From positions 45,376,001 through 45,440,000 of the forward strand of contig CP136891.1 of assembly GCA_034359265.1 (NCBI GenBank): a stretch of DNA of 64,000 nucleotides, in the 5' to 3' direction. Positions 34,571 to 46,482 of the stretch are shown piece by piece. Both the position numbers and the translations under genes were made by a program. Every line of letters starts with the position of its first letter. The stretch's first letter is position 1. The stretch is from Canna indica. Lineage: Eukaryota; Streptophyta; Magnoliopsida; Zingiberales; Cannaceae. Below the pieces are notes generated by a model that saw nothing but the letters and a program-made list of their open reading frames with translations, made no database searches and was not told where the DNA came from.

Positions 34571-34850
34571 CTGGCAAAGAATACTAACTAAAATGAGGTT
34601 ACTTGCTCACAATATACAAGTTGATCCAACCTGACTATGTAGGTTGGCTCTCGAATCTCACAACCATATCTTCAAGGATTTCTCCGTACCAAAAATGGAT
34701 TGGTCGTCCTTGTGACCCTCTGTCACATTCCCATTTTCTCACTGGATTTTCTACTTGGTCGCTTGGATCGAGAGGCACCACCAACAAGAGGTTGCAGAAA
34801 TATCAACTTATCATGTTATGAAAATGGAAAATTGACACAAAAGAAATAGT
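34571..34850 (+). pseudogene. LINE, zf-RVT region (part 3 of 3)
   Basis: RILTKMRLLAHNIQVDPT, a stop, then LCRLALESHNHIFKDFS fits the Cys..Cys..ESHxHIF pattern of zf-RVT. Sequence to about 34920 may be LINE tail; no poly-A is seen. Confidence 0.72.
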
Positions 34851-35394
34851 CACTACTTCTAAAAAGTTTCATGTCTGGGAATTGGCTATAAAAGGAGTCT
34901 TTCTTTTTAATTAGACTTTGTCCTCTCTTAGGTTGATTCAAAATGCAATTATATTAGTATAAACTATTTTCTCTGTTTTTGCTTATCGCACTTTTTCCAA
35001 TTTATATTTTGTAAATCTCCTGATAAATATAAGTTTTTTTTTAATTCAAAAAAATATATATACCTCCAAAAAAAAACAAAAGTTTTGCACCACCCGTTGA
35101 AGCTCCCCAACTTCACCTTTATCTCAAGTACTTCGAGTGAGGGCAACCAAAGTAGAAAGTTAATAGTGCACCATGAACCAAAGAAGAAAACAAATAAATC
35201 ATATTGCTGAAATAAATCAATCAACATTGAAGCGCCATATCATATTGCTGATCTTTCGAACATGAAGACTAACAACAATTTTTCATCCATAATTACAAGT
35301 TTTATCCACAGATTGAAGCCTCCATCGGATAAAAATTTCAAGTTTCGGCATATCAATAAATTAATTGAGAAAGATAGCGCGCCTTAACGCTCGA
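34851..35394. other. Intergenic, 3' flank of host gene
   Basis: AT-rich, no open frame of interest. It contains the 3' UTR and terminator of the minus-strand gene at 35395, judged by position only. Confidence 0.4.
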
Positions 35395-35877
35395 TCACTC
35401 CCTCTGCGACGGGCTCCGCCAGAAGCCCGCACCTTCGAAGTTTGCACGCATTACCTTCTCCAGCTCCAACAGCTCCTCCGACGGAGACCCCCTCGGGCAC
35501 GCCTCCCCGTGGCCGTTCTCGGGGACCGACCCGTGGTGAAAATCGTCGTCGCTGTCCATGGCGGTGTCTCTGGACCATGTGATCCCTGCTCTCTTCCTCA
35601 GTTTCCACCTCCGTCGCCGCAAAGCCCGCCGGACAAGCCCCGCCGGCAACTTCACCACCAAGGCCACGACAAGGTCAAGCAGGAAGCAGGGGCAGCAGCA
35701 GCAGATCGCCGCACACTCGGCCGCGGTCTCCCCCGCCGACTCTGCGAACCTCGCCCCCCATTTCGCTGGTTTCTTTGGCTTCACGGACTCGCAGCGGACG
35801 ACGGGCAACGGAGCGTCGGCAGAGGCGGATGCGGATGCCTCCGCGGACTGGGGAGATTGGGGCGTCTTGCGCAGCAT
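35395..35877 (-). CDS. Plant-specific protein with Cys-rich membrane-like segment, function unknown
   Basis: A single-exon frame of 160 codons, starting at the first ATG in frame (MLRKTPQSPQ); an open stretch continues upstream to 35955 without another ATG, so that part is read as 5' UTR. The N-terminal 50 residues are Ala/Ser/Pro-rich. Residues 52-64 read AAECAAICCCCPC, followed by a hydrophobic stretch LLDLVVALVVKLPAGL (66-81), then a strongly basic run RRALRRRRWKLRKR (83-96) and an acidic C-terminal half. I recognise this layout (AAEC, CCCCPC, then LPAGL and RRAL) from small uncharacterised angiosperm proteins; no activity is known to me. The coding sequence is far more GC-rich than its surroundings and has no stops, unlike all transposon frames here. 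The hydrophobic stretch may anchor it to a membrane, possibly with Cys acylation; that is inference. Confidence 0.75.
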   Translation of the reverse strand: MLRKTPQSPQSAEASASASADAPLPVVRCESVKPKKPAKWGARFAESAGETAAECAAICCCCPCFLLDLVVALVVKLPAGLVRRALRRRRWKLRKRAGITWSRDTAMDSDDDFHHGSVPENGHGEACPRGSPSEELLELEKVMRANFEGAGFWRSPSQRE

Positions 35878-35955
35878 TTTCCGTTCCCTCAATCCGCGAC
35901 CGGCGATATAATTAAAATGAGAGAAAAATCGCACCCATGGCGGTAGAAAACTCAA

Positions 35956-38544
35956 CCTTATTAGCTTCTCTCCTCTCTTCTTCGACTGCGAAGAGCGAAG
36001 AGAAGACGAGGGTCAGAGAATGAAGGACGGTGTCATTGCTATACGAGGCCTGAGCAGAATCGGCGACGCCGGAATGACGGTGGTTGGGCAGCGAACTCAA
36101 TGTCCGACAGGAACACGAGCACCAACACGAGGTCCTTCCTCTCTATCTCCTGAAAGAAATAGCAAATGGAGTGATGGAAATCAATTGACACCGAAGCCCA
36201 AAATGAGCCACCATGGAAATCAATCATTGTTGTCCAAATTGAGCCCCAACAACACACATGCCAACTTAAGCTATTGCAATTTTAGCAAGCATTTATTATA
36301 ATTTATGATGCTTAAATACCGAGTTTCTTTTTTAATATATACTACAATGACAGCTACTGTTACTGTCTTTGACCGAGTCACTCATAGATGAATAGGCCTA
36401 AAATGTACAAATATCACAATAATACAAATTACATTTTTCACTTATCTCTCTTACATTAAACCTTAAACTTTACCATTGTATCAGAGTACAAGTTACACAA
36501 CAAATCTAATATGATCTCATCGATGAGGATGACTTCGTTGCCACAGCTACATCAGTGTCACTGGTGATCTCCTTTCCGAGCATGATATCATTGTTAGCTG
36601 CTCTTTTTCTCGATGATGCTATAATAATTCCTCAGAGGTCAACTCATCTCAAAATAAACCGATGTTAATATCATCACATACTTTACAATATTATTTCTTC
36701 ATTTGAATTTGATTCGTGAAACTACCTACTATGGAAAATATAATTCCTTCTTCTGTTAAATATGCATGATCAATTCAGCCTAAAGTTGAATTTAAAATAA
36801 ATTTATTGATTCTAAATTAACTGTGAATGACATATTCAAAAGCAAATAATGAATCATTTGAGCACACAATCAAAATATCAAAGCTAACACAATAATTGAC
36901 ATATTCAAAAGCAAATAATGAATCAATGGCATTTAAATTAGCATGTTTTCTCATTCCACTTTTCCTTTCCCTACTTATTTCAGCTCTAATAAATTGCATG
37001 GAATTTTTTTTTCAGCTACACTCCAGTCTAAATTTTAGCCTATCTTTACAAGTAAGTTTCACTGTCTGGATTACATTTTCCTAACAACAAAATCATTAAA
37101 CTGATACAAGACTAAGTTCATCAGTTTGACTATTTTCAATTGTTGTATTTTGGAATCTCCGATCTTCTGTAATCTTTAGTACTTAATCAACAAAATCATT
37201 ACACAACACAGGTGATGCAAATCTTATGTAATCTTTAGTACTTAACCAACTCATTTCCTTGTTGCAGTGTATTAAAGAAATGAGTAAGGAAGCCATCATC
37301 TTGTTTCAGCTAGAAGCTTCTTGCATACTCTACATTCTTGTACTTGTTATTGATTTATTTTATGTTGGTCTTCCTTATTGTATATTCAACTTGAAAAGAA
37401 ACTGTCAGTTTGATAAATTTGAATACTACGAAGATATTGTGCCTTGTGCAACAATTGGTTAGTTTTGATGTGATTTTATTTGTACACATTTGGATGTCAT
37501 TTACTAAAGGAACTTGTGAATTTACATAATCACGTGGATGTCTGTTGATAAATGATGATTTTTTTTAGAAATTCAATTTTAAAAAGAATCTTGATAACAG
37601 CTAAAATAGAACTTTCTATCTAGGACATGTGAAGACTAATTTAATCTATTTTTAGATTTGGTATAAACTTATAACTACATCGAAGTTAACCTACATAAAA
37701 TATATAATATAATATATTATATTATATTATATATAAACTATAATTTATTATAGTTTTTATATACAATTTATATTATATATTAATATATATATATATATAT
37801 ATATATAATTTCCTAGTAATCAGCCCCCTTTAGGGGGGCGTGTGCTACTAAATAATCCCCCTCATATGTAGCACTATTCTCTATAATTTTTTTTCATAGA
37901 GATATTGTTTTTTCCTGTGATTTACGCATTAGTAGAAATGATTTTTTCCATATTGTTTATGCTTCAAGAAAAATTACACAGTTTAATCTACTGAAAAAAA
38001 TACATTTTCTTAGCGGTTAAAATTGTTGGCATAAATAGCTTTTTCCATGTGGTTTACGATGCAGTTTTAATTGCTAGGAAAAACCTCTTTCCATGCAATA
38101 TCACTGCAATCCTAAGTGCTGGGAAAAATTTATTTGTGTTGCAGTTTACTAATTGCAGCATAAAAGCCACTTTAACCTGCATTCAACAAACTGCATGGAA
38201 AAAAAATTCGCACGACAGTTTAGACTACGATTTTGAAACCGTTGGTGAAGCTTCTGCATCACAAAGTCCGAAAAAACTTTTGGCTAAAGTCCCAAAAAAC
38301 TATTGGCTAAAATAATCTCTGTTATAGTGTGATTGTGGTTCAATTTTAACCAAGCATACATCTACTACCTAACTTCCCCGCTTAAGATTTTCAACTAATT
38401 CACTATATAAAATAGTTTTCTGTAAAAGGGTTTTTAAGCCAATTTTAACCTTCTCCACAAAGCACCCACCTCCAACACCTCACCCTTTGAAGAAACCCTA
38501 CTTAACCTAGTAACACAAGTAAACTTATGCTTCTACACTAAGGT
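35956..38544. other. Intergenic, no gene seen
   Basis: Contains the presumed promoter of the gene ending at 35877. 36840-36925 repeats GACATATTCAAAAGCAAATAATGAATC twice. 37690-37806 is an AT tract with AAACTATAAT/ATTATAGTTT palindrome and (TA)n. 37870-38310 has several weak TTTTTCCATGTGGTTTAC-like repeats. Nothing coding. Confidence 0.45.
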
Positions 38545-40197
38545 TATTGGTGAAATAGTCACATTAGAGGGGGAGTGAATAGTGTATTTACTAACCTTTA
38601 AATATAATTCCAATTTCAATTATTTTCTTGATTACTTATGTTAATGCACTATTCAACTACTAAATGAATGCGGAAGCGAATAAAACAAGTTAAGTAATCA
38701 ATACGCAAAGTAAGCAATGCAAACAAAGAGATTTATAGTGGTTCGGTTCCAGTGTCTACTCCACTACCAAAGCACCCCACTTAGGATTTCTAAACTAAAC
38801 TTTACTAGATTAATCTTGTTTCCCTTACAACAAGGACTTTGACCCGAAGAGTCTCGCTCTCAACCTAAGGCACTTCTACATCCGGAAGTCTCCGTCTTCT
38901 TACCAAGAGCACTCTTCCACCTCAACCCTAAGGGACAACTCAACTAATCATAGTAAACTACATTTACACCGATGGAATTAAGCCTCAAACACAAAGGCAA
39001 CCACCCAATCTATCAAACCTAGCAACCTAGGTTTACACAAGTGATATTCAATCAAAATAAATAACAAAATACACTAACAATTGGAGCAATAAATTAAACA
39101 ATAAGTACAGCTCCGAAAGGAACTCCCTAGTCCTCTTAATGCCTCAAGGTGATGAATCGATGAAGTTTACATGTTCAATCAAGTAGTTGAGGATCAAAGC
39201 TAGGGTTTAAGAAGAATCTCTCAATGAAAGCTTTAAGATTGATCAAAGATGGCTCAATGAAAGTTAGAAGTGATCAACAACCTAGAGGAAGGCTCTCATG
39301 GCTTCCTATTTATAAGCCATGAAGAGAAGAGAAAGCTCCCCTCTTCTCAACGAGCAGATTTTTGTCCGTTACCGACCGTCGGTCGTAGGTCCGATCGATC
39401 GACCGAGTGACCGCCGAGCGACCGAAGGCATTCTGCCCATTCTGGGCATCGATCGGTCGACCAACTAGTCGACCGAAATGCCTTCTGCCCAATTTTTTCT
39501 TTAGTTGGTCAACCAGTCAGTCGATCGAATCTGCGCAGGGCTGATTATTTGCTTTGTTTGTTCATTTTTGGTTTCGGTCTTTGCTAAGTCTACTTATATA
39601 ACTTTAAAACATAAATAATATATAAGGATTACCCCCTATTTGGATTCAATAAAAATATCTAAAAAATCAAAATCCTTAAGAATCAAAATCTAACTTTTGG
39701 GGTCTCGTACAAATTTCCAAAAAACAAAAAATTTATAATCTTTTGGGTCAAGTATGGGTAGGCTAAAGGCTTCCAAAAAATTCTTTAAAATATCTCGTTA
39801 TCTAGTTTTTACCTAAGGAATAATTATCGGCACTTTTGGTGCCAAGAAAATATCTAGGTTATATAGCCCTCCAAGGAGCTCCCTAGGCTAAGTGAATTTC
39901 AGGTCCTTTTCTAATTTTTCGGGTTTTCGTGTTTAGGGGTTCGGGTTTGGTTTTTGGATTCTTTGCATCATCATGATGATTTACAATTTATCTAGACACC
40001 CTAAACTTAAACTCTATCTTCCCGAAGAATCTCGAGTGTCAACGAGTGTCCTTCCTGATTTTTCTGATTTTTTCGATAGCGAATGTCATGGACTAACCGA
40101 CTTGGAACCTGAAAGTATTTTTCAATGAAATATTAGTTTCATGTTTGTTATCATCAAAACCGAGATTAAGACCAAGTTAAAATACCTTAGGCCAACA
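38545..40197 (-). mobile_element. 3' LTR of SIRE-like copia element (copy B)
   Basis: Plus-strand ends about TATTGGTGAAATAG and CTTAGGCCAACA. Next to it, ATCTCCCTCTTTTTGATG is on the minus strand a polypurine tract (CATCAAAAAGAGGGAGAT), so this is a 3' LTR in minus orientation. TATA box (minus) near 39314-39307; palindrome cluster at 39370-39530. Confidence 0.82.
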
Positions 40198-41368
40198 ATC
40201 TCCCTCTTTTTGATGATGACAAACATCCTTAAGAAAATATATATATTAAAGCACAAAGGATATCAACCAGGGGATTTCTCCCCCTATCTATATGCATGGT
40301 TTTTCTTTATTTTCTTCCCTTTTACCTATATTTTTCTCCCCCTTTTGACATCAATCAAAAAGGACGAGAAAAATCAACTATGGTCAAAGTTGGGACTTGA
40401 AAACTAGTTTTTATGAAAACGAAGTTAACCAACCCAAGGGACGAAAATAACATATCGAATGAGAGATTAAGTAATACATGATATCATGAAAAGATAGTCA
40501 AAATCCAAAACTAGAAATCATGTACTAACTCAAGTATTGATATTTTCAAGTATCGATCAAAATATCAAAAATCATTTTAGAAATGATTTTTCGTGAGTCA
40601 AAATGAGAACGATACCAAAAACATGAATCCCCTAAAGTGATCTAGTTATCACATTGTTCATCTAGACATGAATTTTCAAGTTTAAATACCTAGACTCATG
40701 TGATATGTGTATCTAAACATGTTTGCCAACCATTAACTCAAAATGAGATCTCTAATATGAATTTCAACCTAGAGCAAGTTTCATTCAATTAAGATATCAT
40801 GAAATTGCCTAAGTTATCAAAATTTTACCAACTCACAAAATTTCATAGATTTATCATACAACATCAATCATGAGTATAGAGACATCATTAAACATGAATA
40901 TTCAACTATTATACAAAGATTTTATGTCAAACTTGTCTTTTTTTACTTTTCAATTTTCTTCATGATAGCATAGTCTTCCATTAACATTTTTAACTTACAA
41001 GTAGACTTCATTAGTAGATTATGAAACCAAAACTACATGTAAACGATCAAACTAAATAGCGAAGTGAGAAACCAAGTAACATTTTTCAAATTCAACTTCA
41101 CTAAATAGCATAGATTCATTTTCAAATAAATCATTCATGATAACAAAATGAATCAAGAGATCTCAAAATATGAAATATTTGAAGAATAAAATCTCTAAAC
41201 ATGTTTAACTAGTTTGGACTTAAAAAGAAGGTCTCTAATATTGAATATCAACCTAGAGCAAGTTTCATTCAATAAAATTTGTCTAAGTACTAAAATTCTA
41301 CCTACTCATGAGAATTCAAGGATTTAACATGTAATTACCATCAAGAGTAAAAGACACTGATAAATTCA
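40198..41368 (-). mobile_element. SIRE-like 3' non-coding internal region
   Basis: Follows copy B's polypurine tract and matches 18230-18830 in long blocks (for example around GAGATCTCAAAATATGAAATAT at 41157). No open frame. At about 41369 it joins another LTR copy abruptly, so the rest of this element is lost. Confidence 0.7.
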
Positions 41369-42345
41369 AGGATTTCCAAACAAAACCTTACTAGATTAAT
41401 CTTGTTTCCCTTACAACGAGGACTTTGACCCGAAGAGTCTCGCTCTCAACCTAAGGCACTTCCACACCCAGAAGTCTCCGCCCTCTTACTAAGAGCACTC
41501 TTCCACCTCAACCCTAAAGAAACTCCCTAATCCTCTTGATGCCTCAAGGTGATGAATCCATGAAGTTTACGGGCTCAATCATGTAGTTGAGGATCAAAGC
41601 TAGGGTTTAAGAAGAATCTCTCAACGAAAGCTTTAAGAATGATCAAAGATGGCTCAATGAAGATTAGAAGTGATCAACAACCTGGAGGAAGGTTCTCATG
41701 GCTTCCTATTTATAAGCCATGAAGAGAAGAGAGAGCTCCCCTCTTCTAAACGGGCAAATTTTTATCCGTTACCGACCGTCGGTCGCAGGTCCGGTCGATC
41801 GCCGGTCGATCGCCGGTCGACCGACCGAGCGACCGTTGAGTGACTGAAGGCATTCTGCCCATTCTGGGCATTGATCGGTCGATCGACTGGTCGACCGAAA
41901 TGCCTTCTGCCCAATTTTTTCTTTAGTCGGTCGATCGAATCTGGGCACGACTGATTTTTTGCTTTGTTTGTTCATTTCTGATTTCGGTCTTTGCTAAGTC
42001 CACTTATACAACTTTAAAATATAAATGTTATATAAGGATTAGCCCCCATTTGGATTCAATAAAAATATCTAAAAAATCAAAATTCTTAAGAATCAAAATC
42101 TAAGCTTTGGGGTCTAGTACAAATTTTCCAAAAATAGAAATTTTATAATCTATTTGGTCAATTATGGGTAGGCTAAATGCTTCCATAAAATCCTTAAAAG
42201 TTTCTCGTTATCTAGTTTTTACCTAAGGAATAATTATCAACACTTTTGATGCCAAGGAAATGTTTAGTTTATATAGCCCTCCAAGGAGCTCCCTAGGCTT
42301 AGGAAATTTCAGGGCATTTTCTAATTTTTCGTGTTTAGGGGTTCG
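41369..42345 (-). mobile_element. SIRE-like LTR copy C, left part
   Basis: It begins inside the LTR at AGGATTTCCAAAC and includes the ACCCGAAGAG block, TATA region (41707) and palindromes (41770-41940). It is broken by LTR D after GGGGTTCG (42345). Confidence 0.82.
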
Positions 42346-42771
42346 TGTTGGTGAATGGCCACACTAGAGGGGGGGGGGTGGAGTGAATAGTGTGTTATAT
42401 AAAACTTTCGCCTAATTTCGGTTTTAATCATTTACTTGATTACTTAGGCAATTTATAATTTAGCGACTAAATGCGGAAGTAATAATAAAAAAAATTAAAC
42501 ACAAACAAAGATAACAATGCTAACACAATAATTTATAGTGGTTTGGCCCCAATGCCTACTCCACTACCTAAGCACCCCGCTTAGGATTTCCAAACTAAAC
42601 TATACTAGATTAATCTTGTTTCCTTTACAACGAGGACTTTGACCCGAGGAGTCTCGCTCTCAACCTAAGGAACTTCCACACCCGAAAGTCTCTGCCTTCT
42701 TACCGAGAGCACTCTTCCACCTCCGCCCTAAGGGACAACTCAACTAATCCTCACTACTAGAAACTTGGTCT

Positions 42772-43060
42772 TCAGCAACGGCTATCAGCAACGGCCGCTC
42801 AAGCCGTTGCTATTTGCAACGGCTTTCTTACGGCCGCCCGAGCCGTTGCAGATATCTATATCTGCAACGGTGTTCTAACGGAAAACCGAGCCGTTGCTGA
42901 TTATTTTAATTATCAGCAACGGCGTTCATACGGACAGGCGAGCCGTTGCTGATGTTTTAATTTTCAACAACGGCTTGCTAACGGATAAGTGAGCCGTTGC
43001 TGATGATAACTTATCAGCAACGGCGTTCTAACGGGCGAGTGAGCCGTTGCTGATAAGTTT
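42772..43060. repeat. 5' subterminal hairpin array of CACTA element 1
   Basis: Six units of 45-65 bp, each with GCAACGGC facing GCCGTTGC, for example ATCAGCAACGGC..GCCGTTGCTGAT. In En/Spm the subterminal repeats are binding sites for the element's DNA-binding protein; here the same role is inferred. Confidence 0.85.
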
Positions 43061-43361
43061 ATATAGGGCACGCTCTCGCGCCCGACCCTTCTTCCTCCCG
43101 CTGCCGACGCCGACGCCTCTCGCCGACGCCTCTCGCCGCCGCGCCGCTGCCGCTGCTGCCGGTATGTTGATCGGCCGACCTATACCATTTCGGCCGGAGA
43201 TGTTAAAATCCGACCGAAACCCTATTTCTAGGGTTTCGGCCGGCGGCGGTCGGACTATGGCCGGCGGCGGTCAGACTATGGCCGCCGCCGGACCTTCTAC
43301 AGTGGCCGGACAATGTGTCCGGCCACTGTACGCCGGCGCCGGAGGGTGGACTCCGGCGCCG

Positions 43362-43397
<36 letters not shown>

Positions 43398-43470
43398 TTG
43401 AAATTGTTAATTAATTATTTTATAAATGTTAATTAATTGTTTAGATTAATTATTAGGGTTTAGATTAATT

Positions 43471-43740
43471 TCGGACGCGCGCCGGAATCATCCACTTCGG
43501 ACGCGTGCCGGAATTGTCCAATTCGGACTCGCGCCGGAATCGTCCAATTCGAACTCGTGCCGGAATCGTCCACTTCGGACGCGCGCCAAAATCGTCCAAT
43601 TCGAACTCGCGCCGGAATCGTCCACTTTGGACGCGCGCCGTAATCGTCCAATTCGGACTCGCGGCGGAATCGTCCACTTCGGACTCGCGGCGGAATCGTC
43701 CACTTCGGACGCACGTCGAAATCGTCCAATATGGACTCGA
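43471..43740. repeat. 26-bp minisatellite in CACTA element 1
   Basis: About ten units around GAATCGTCCACTTCGGAC + GCGCGCCG. The period is not a multiple of 3, so open frames in several phases are artefacts. The same unit occurs in CACTA element 2 at 50703-50890. A (TA)n run lies upstream at 43363-43392. Confidence 0.85.
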
Positions 43741-43936
43741 ACTATCTCGAAACATTTAGAAAATAATCATCCATCCGACGAGTTGATATGTTTCACGTAC
43801 GCATCGACGAATCGGATATGATTTAGCAAAACCTTAGATCCGTTCGGGGATTGTATGTTCGTGTAAAAGAAGTAGATGATCTTTTATACGACGTACAATT
43901 CTTGAATTGTCCCTGATTGGACAATTTGGGAATATA

Positions 43937-44126
43937 GTTATTTGTACTGCACTTACGTTTTTATTTTAACTGTTAACTAATTATTCTAAAATTCGGCAAC
44001 ATCTCTCTTGTTCTCCGATACGCGCCCAGATGATATGCGTATTCGGAGAACTGTAGGGAGATGCTGTCAAAATTTAGAATAATTAGTTAACAGTTAAAAT
44101 AAAAACGTAAGTGCAGTACGAATAAC
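43937..44126. repeat. Long near-perfect foldback in CACTA element 1
   Basis: Arms 43937-44023 and 44037-44126, about 87 bp, separated by a 13-base loop GCCCAGATGATAT. Few mismatches: GTACTGCACTTACG pairs with CGTAAGTGCAGTAC, and CTGTTAACTAATTATTCTA with TAGAATAATTAGTTAACAG. It ends 80 bp before the tnp2-like start codon. The counterpart in element 2 is at 51071-51256. Confidence 0.93.
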
Positions 44127-44206
44127 ATAAATCCTGAATGGAATAGGACAATCTCACCTAAAGACATTAACCAAAGAAATTGTCATTGATTGACAAAATC
44201 ATGTCG

Positions 44207-44860
44207 GCTGATCGAAGTTGGATGTACCGACGTCTTGATCGTGGAGCTTTAACGAATGAGTTTCGATTAGGCGTAACGTACTTCCTAAATTTCGCCTATT
44301 CGAATCGGAATTTCGTTAGCATGGGTGATCAAATCCGATGTCCGTGCCGCATTTGTTCGAATGGACGATTTTTGGATCGGGAGACTGTCACTCTGCATCT
44401 ATATACCTAAGGATTTGCACCAAGATATTTTCTATGGACTTGTCACGGGGAGTCACGCGAAGTCGGGACGTCGAGCAATCCTGTCCTTCAGACATATGGT
44501 GAATCTTCCTCTGCTGGTGCTTCTTCATCCAGTCAATGTAATCCCTATAGAACTATGATACTTGATAGTCTTGGGGGTCAATTCCACCTGAATGATAATG
44601 TTGATCGGCCAGTTCTTCAGACATCAGTCCCACCAGATACTACAACGGTTGATATCACAGAAGTAGGGGCTGCGGTAGAGATTGAATTACCGAATAAAGA
44701 AGCTGCAGAATTTTACGAGATGTTGAAAGCTGCCGATAAACCTTTGTATGAGAATTGTTCTAAATACACTAGGTTATCGACGCAGAGGAAGAAGATGAAG
44801 AAGAGGAAGAAGAGGAAGAAGAAGAAGAATTTGAAGACTATTATTCAGATGATGAAGAAT
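44207..44860 (+). pseudogene. tnp2-like transposase remnant: N-terminal domain fused to acidic tail
   Basis: It starts MSADRSWMYRRLDRG and shows a Transpos_assoc domain: GVTYFLNFAYSN, CPCRICSNGRF, VTLHLYT, then after a stop (TAA, 44408) GFAPRYFLWTCHGESREVG. The frame goes on through LDSLGGQFHLNDN and ELPNKEAAEFYEMLKAAD to YTRLS near 44779, where it jumps directly to an acid-rich tail readable in another frame (DAEEEDEEEE..FEDYYSDDEE, ending 44860). The whole catalytic body is deleted. In intact relatives this protein cuts the element ends. The same N-terminus, with slightly more of the body, is at 51340-52104. Confidence 0.87.
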
Positions 44861-44937
44861 AATTGTAAAGTATATATTTTATTAAATATATCTCTACTAT
44901 TTATACAATAATTTGATTATATGTCTGTTCGACAGAT

Positions 44938-46482
44938 ATGTCTGGTCGTGGTTATCGACGCAGGAGAGTTTCGGAGTCTCCGATCGGTGAGACTCCAGCA
45001 CTTACTCATGATGTTGATCCTCCTGTTGCTGATCCTCATGAGGATGATACTGCCGAGACTAGTACATCCAGACGTAGGCGGCCACGCGGGCCGAACAGGT
45101 GGCAGCCTCCACCAGCCACAGAGTCACGTAGATTGATTAGCGTGATTGGGGAGCGGTACGTAATATATCATGAATTATGAATCATTACAAATTCATTATA
45201 TCATAATATAATATTAAAATTTATTTTTGTTGTGCAGGTTCCAGCAAGAAGAAGTGCCGAGGAGCATTTCTTCTACTATTCGACGATACATGCACGGGGC
45301 ATGGCCTACGTGGTCTCACGTGCCTAGCGAGCACGTCGACATGTTATGGCGCGAGTTTGAGGCACGTATTATTATTTTTTTTACATGCATGATGATATAT
45401 TAATATTGGTACTGATATTATTATTTTGCAGGCTCGCTATACATGGGCCGAGGACCAGAGGCCCTTCATTTACGCTGCCTGGGAGGCTATTTCCCGGGCA
45501 AGGTACAACGGGCAGCTGGGGCAGGCTCGGTCCCAGGCGATGGCCTGAGCTGGGACCACTAACATCGCGGAGACTCGGGGATACGGCCCCGGTTGGATTA
45601 CTCCGGATATATGGGACCAGCTCGTGGGGATATGGTCGACGGATCGATGGCAGGAGGTTTCTCGGAATGCGGCTAGAAATCGCATGTCGGGGGGAGCAGC
45701 GCGTCACACCGGCGGCTCTGTTGCATTTGCAGTGCACGCAAATCGTATGGTAAGTATATCTTTTAATTATATATTTTATTTGTTATTATGTGTACTAATT
45801 AATGTATTTGTTTTGTAAATGTAGACGACGGTGTCGGATGACGGGACTGTCCAGCGACCCTCCCCGATGGCGGTGTTCGAGCGGACTCACCGTCGAGCAC
45901 ATGGGACGGGGGAGTACATCGACAACCGTGCTGCATACATTATGGTAACTATATATTTGTTTAAATTATTCATTATATATTTATAATTTAAGTTTTATGA
46001 TAAATATTAAACAAAAAATCAAACTCGAGTAGGAGACCTACAGCCAGACGGTGGTGCAGCGTGGGGGTACCCCCGAGGACTTTGACGCAGCATCGTGGGT
46101 CGAGGCCGCAGGTGGCTGGGACCATGGCCGCGTATATGGCTTCGCAGATAGTGGTCATGCGCGAGCCGTACTAGGGCCACTTGGGGCACCGACCCATCCG
46201 ATCGCTGGTGAGCGGCCGTCCACCTCCAGATCCAGTTATGATCATAGTAATAGGATAAGGACACTAGAGGAGACGGTCGCGCGTCAGACTGTGTTGATGG
46301 AGCGCCAGAGTCAGACGATGGCGAATATAGAAGCTATGCTACGCAACTTGTCGGGTCACCCCGAAGCAGGCATCTCTTCGGCATCATCTAATCCATCATC
46401 CTCGAGTCAGTCCACGCCGGTGTACACTCAAGCACTCCAGACCCCACCATATGATCCAGGCCATCCTCCATCGTCATCGTGA
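44938..46482 (+). pseudogene. Transposase_24-type (TnpA-like) gene of CACTA element 1, five exons
   Basis: Start MSGRGYRRRRVSES, 78 bp after the tnp2 tail. Exons inferred from frame and splice sites: 44938-45155, 45238-45361, 45432-45749, 45825-45944, 46033-46482. Intron 2 would begin with GC rather than GT. The protein has a basic, low-complexity N-terminus (RRRRPRGPNRWQPP), a conserved middle (TWAEDQRPFIYAAWEAI; WDQLVGIWSTDRWQEVSRNA; THRRAHGTGEYIDNRAAY) and a C-terminal coiled coil (RIRTLEETVARQTVLMERQ). It matches the plant Ptta/En/Spm Transposase_24 pattern, a DNA-binding partner of the transposase. Only one internal stop was found (TGA at 45546-45548), so it may have been active recently. 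If that TGA is a sequencing error the gene would be intact. Confidence 0.88.

Noticed and set aside
35365..35946. 193-codon plus-strand open frame opposite the host gene
   Set aside because: Antisense shadow of a GC-rich coding region; arginine/proline-rich with no family signature.
43460..43755. Overlapping frames on both strands in CACTA element 1
   Set aside because: Translation of a 26-bp tandem repeat; the period rotates through all frames.
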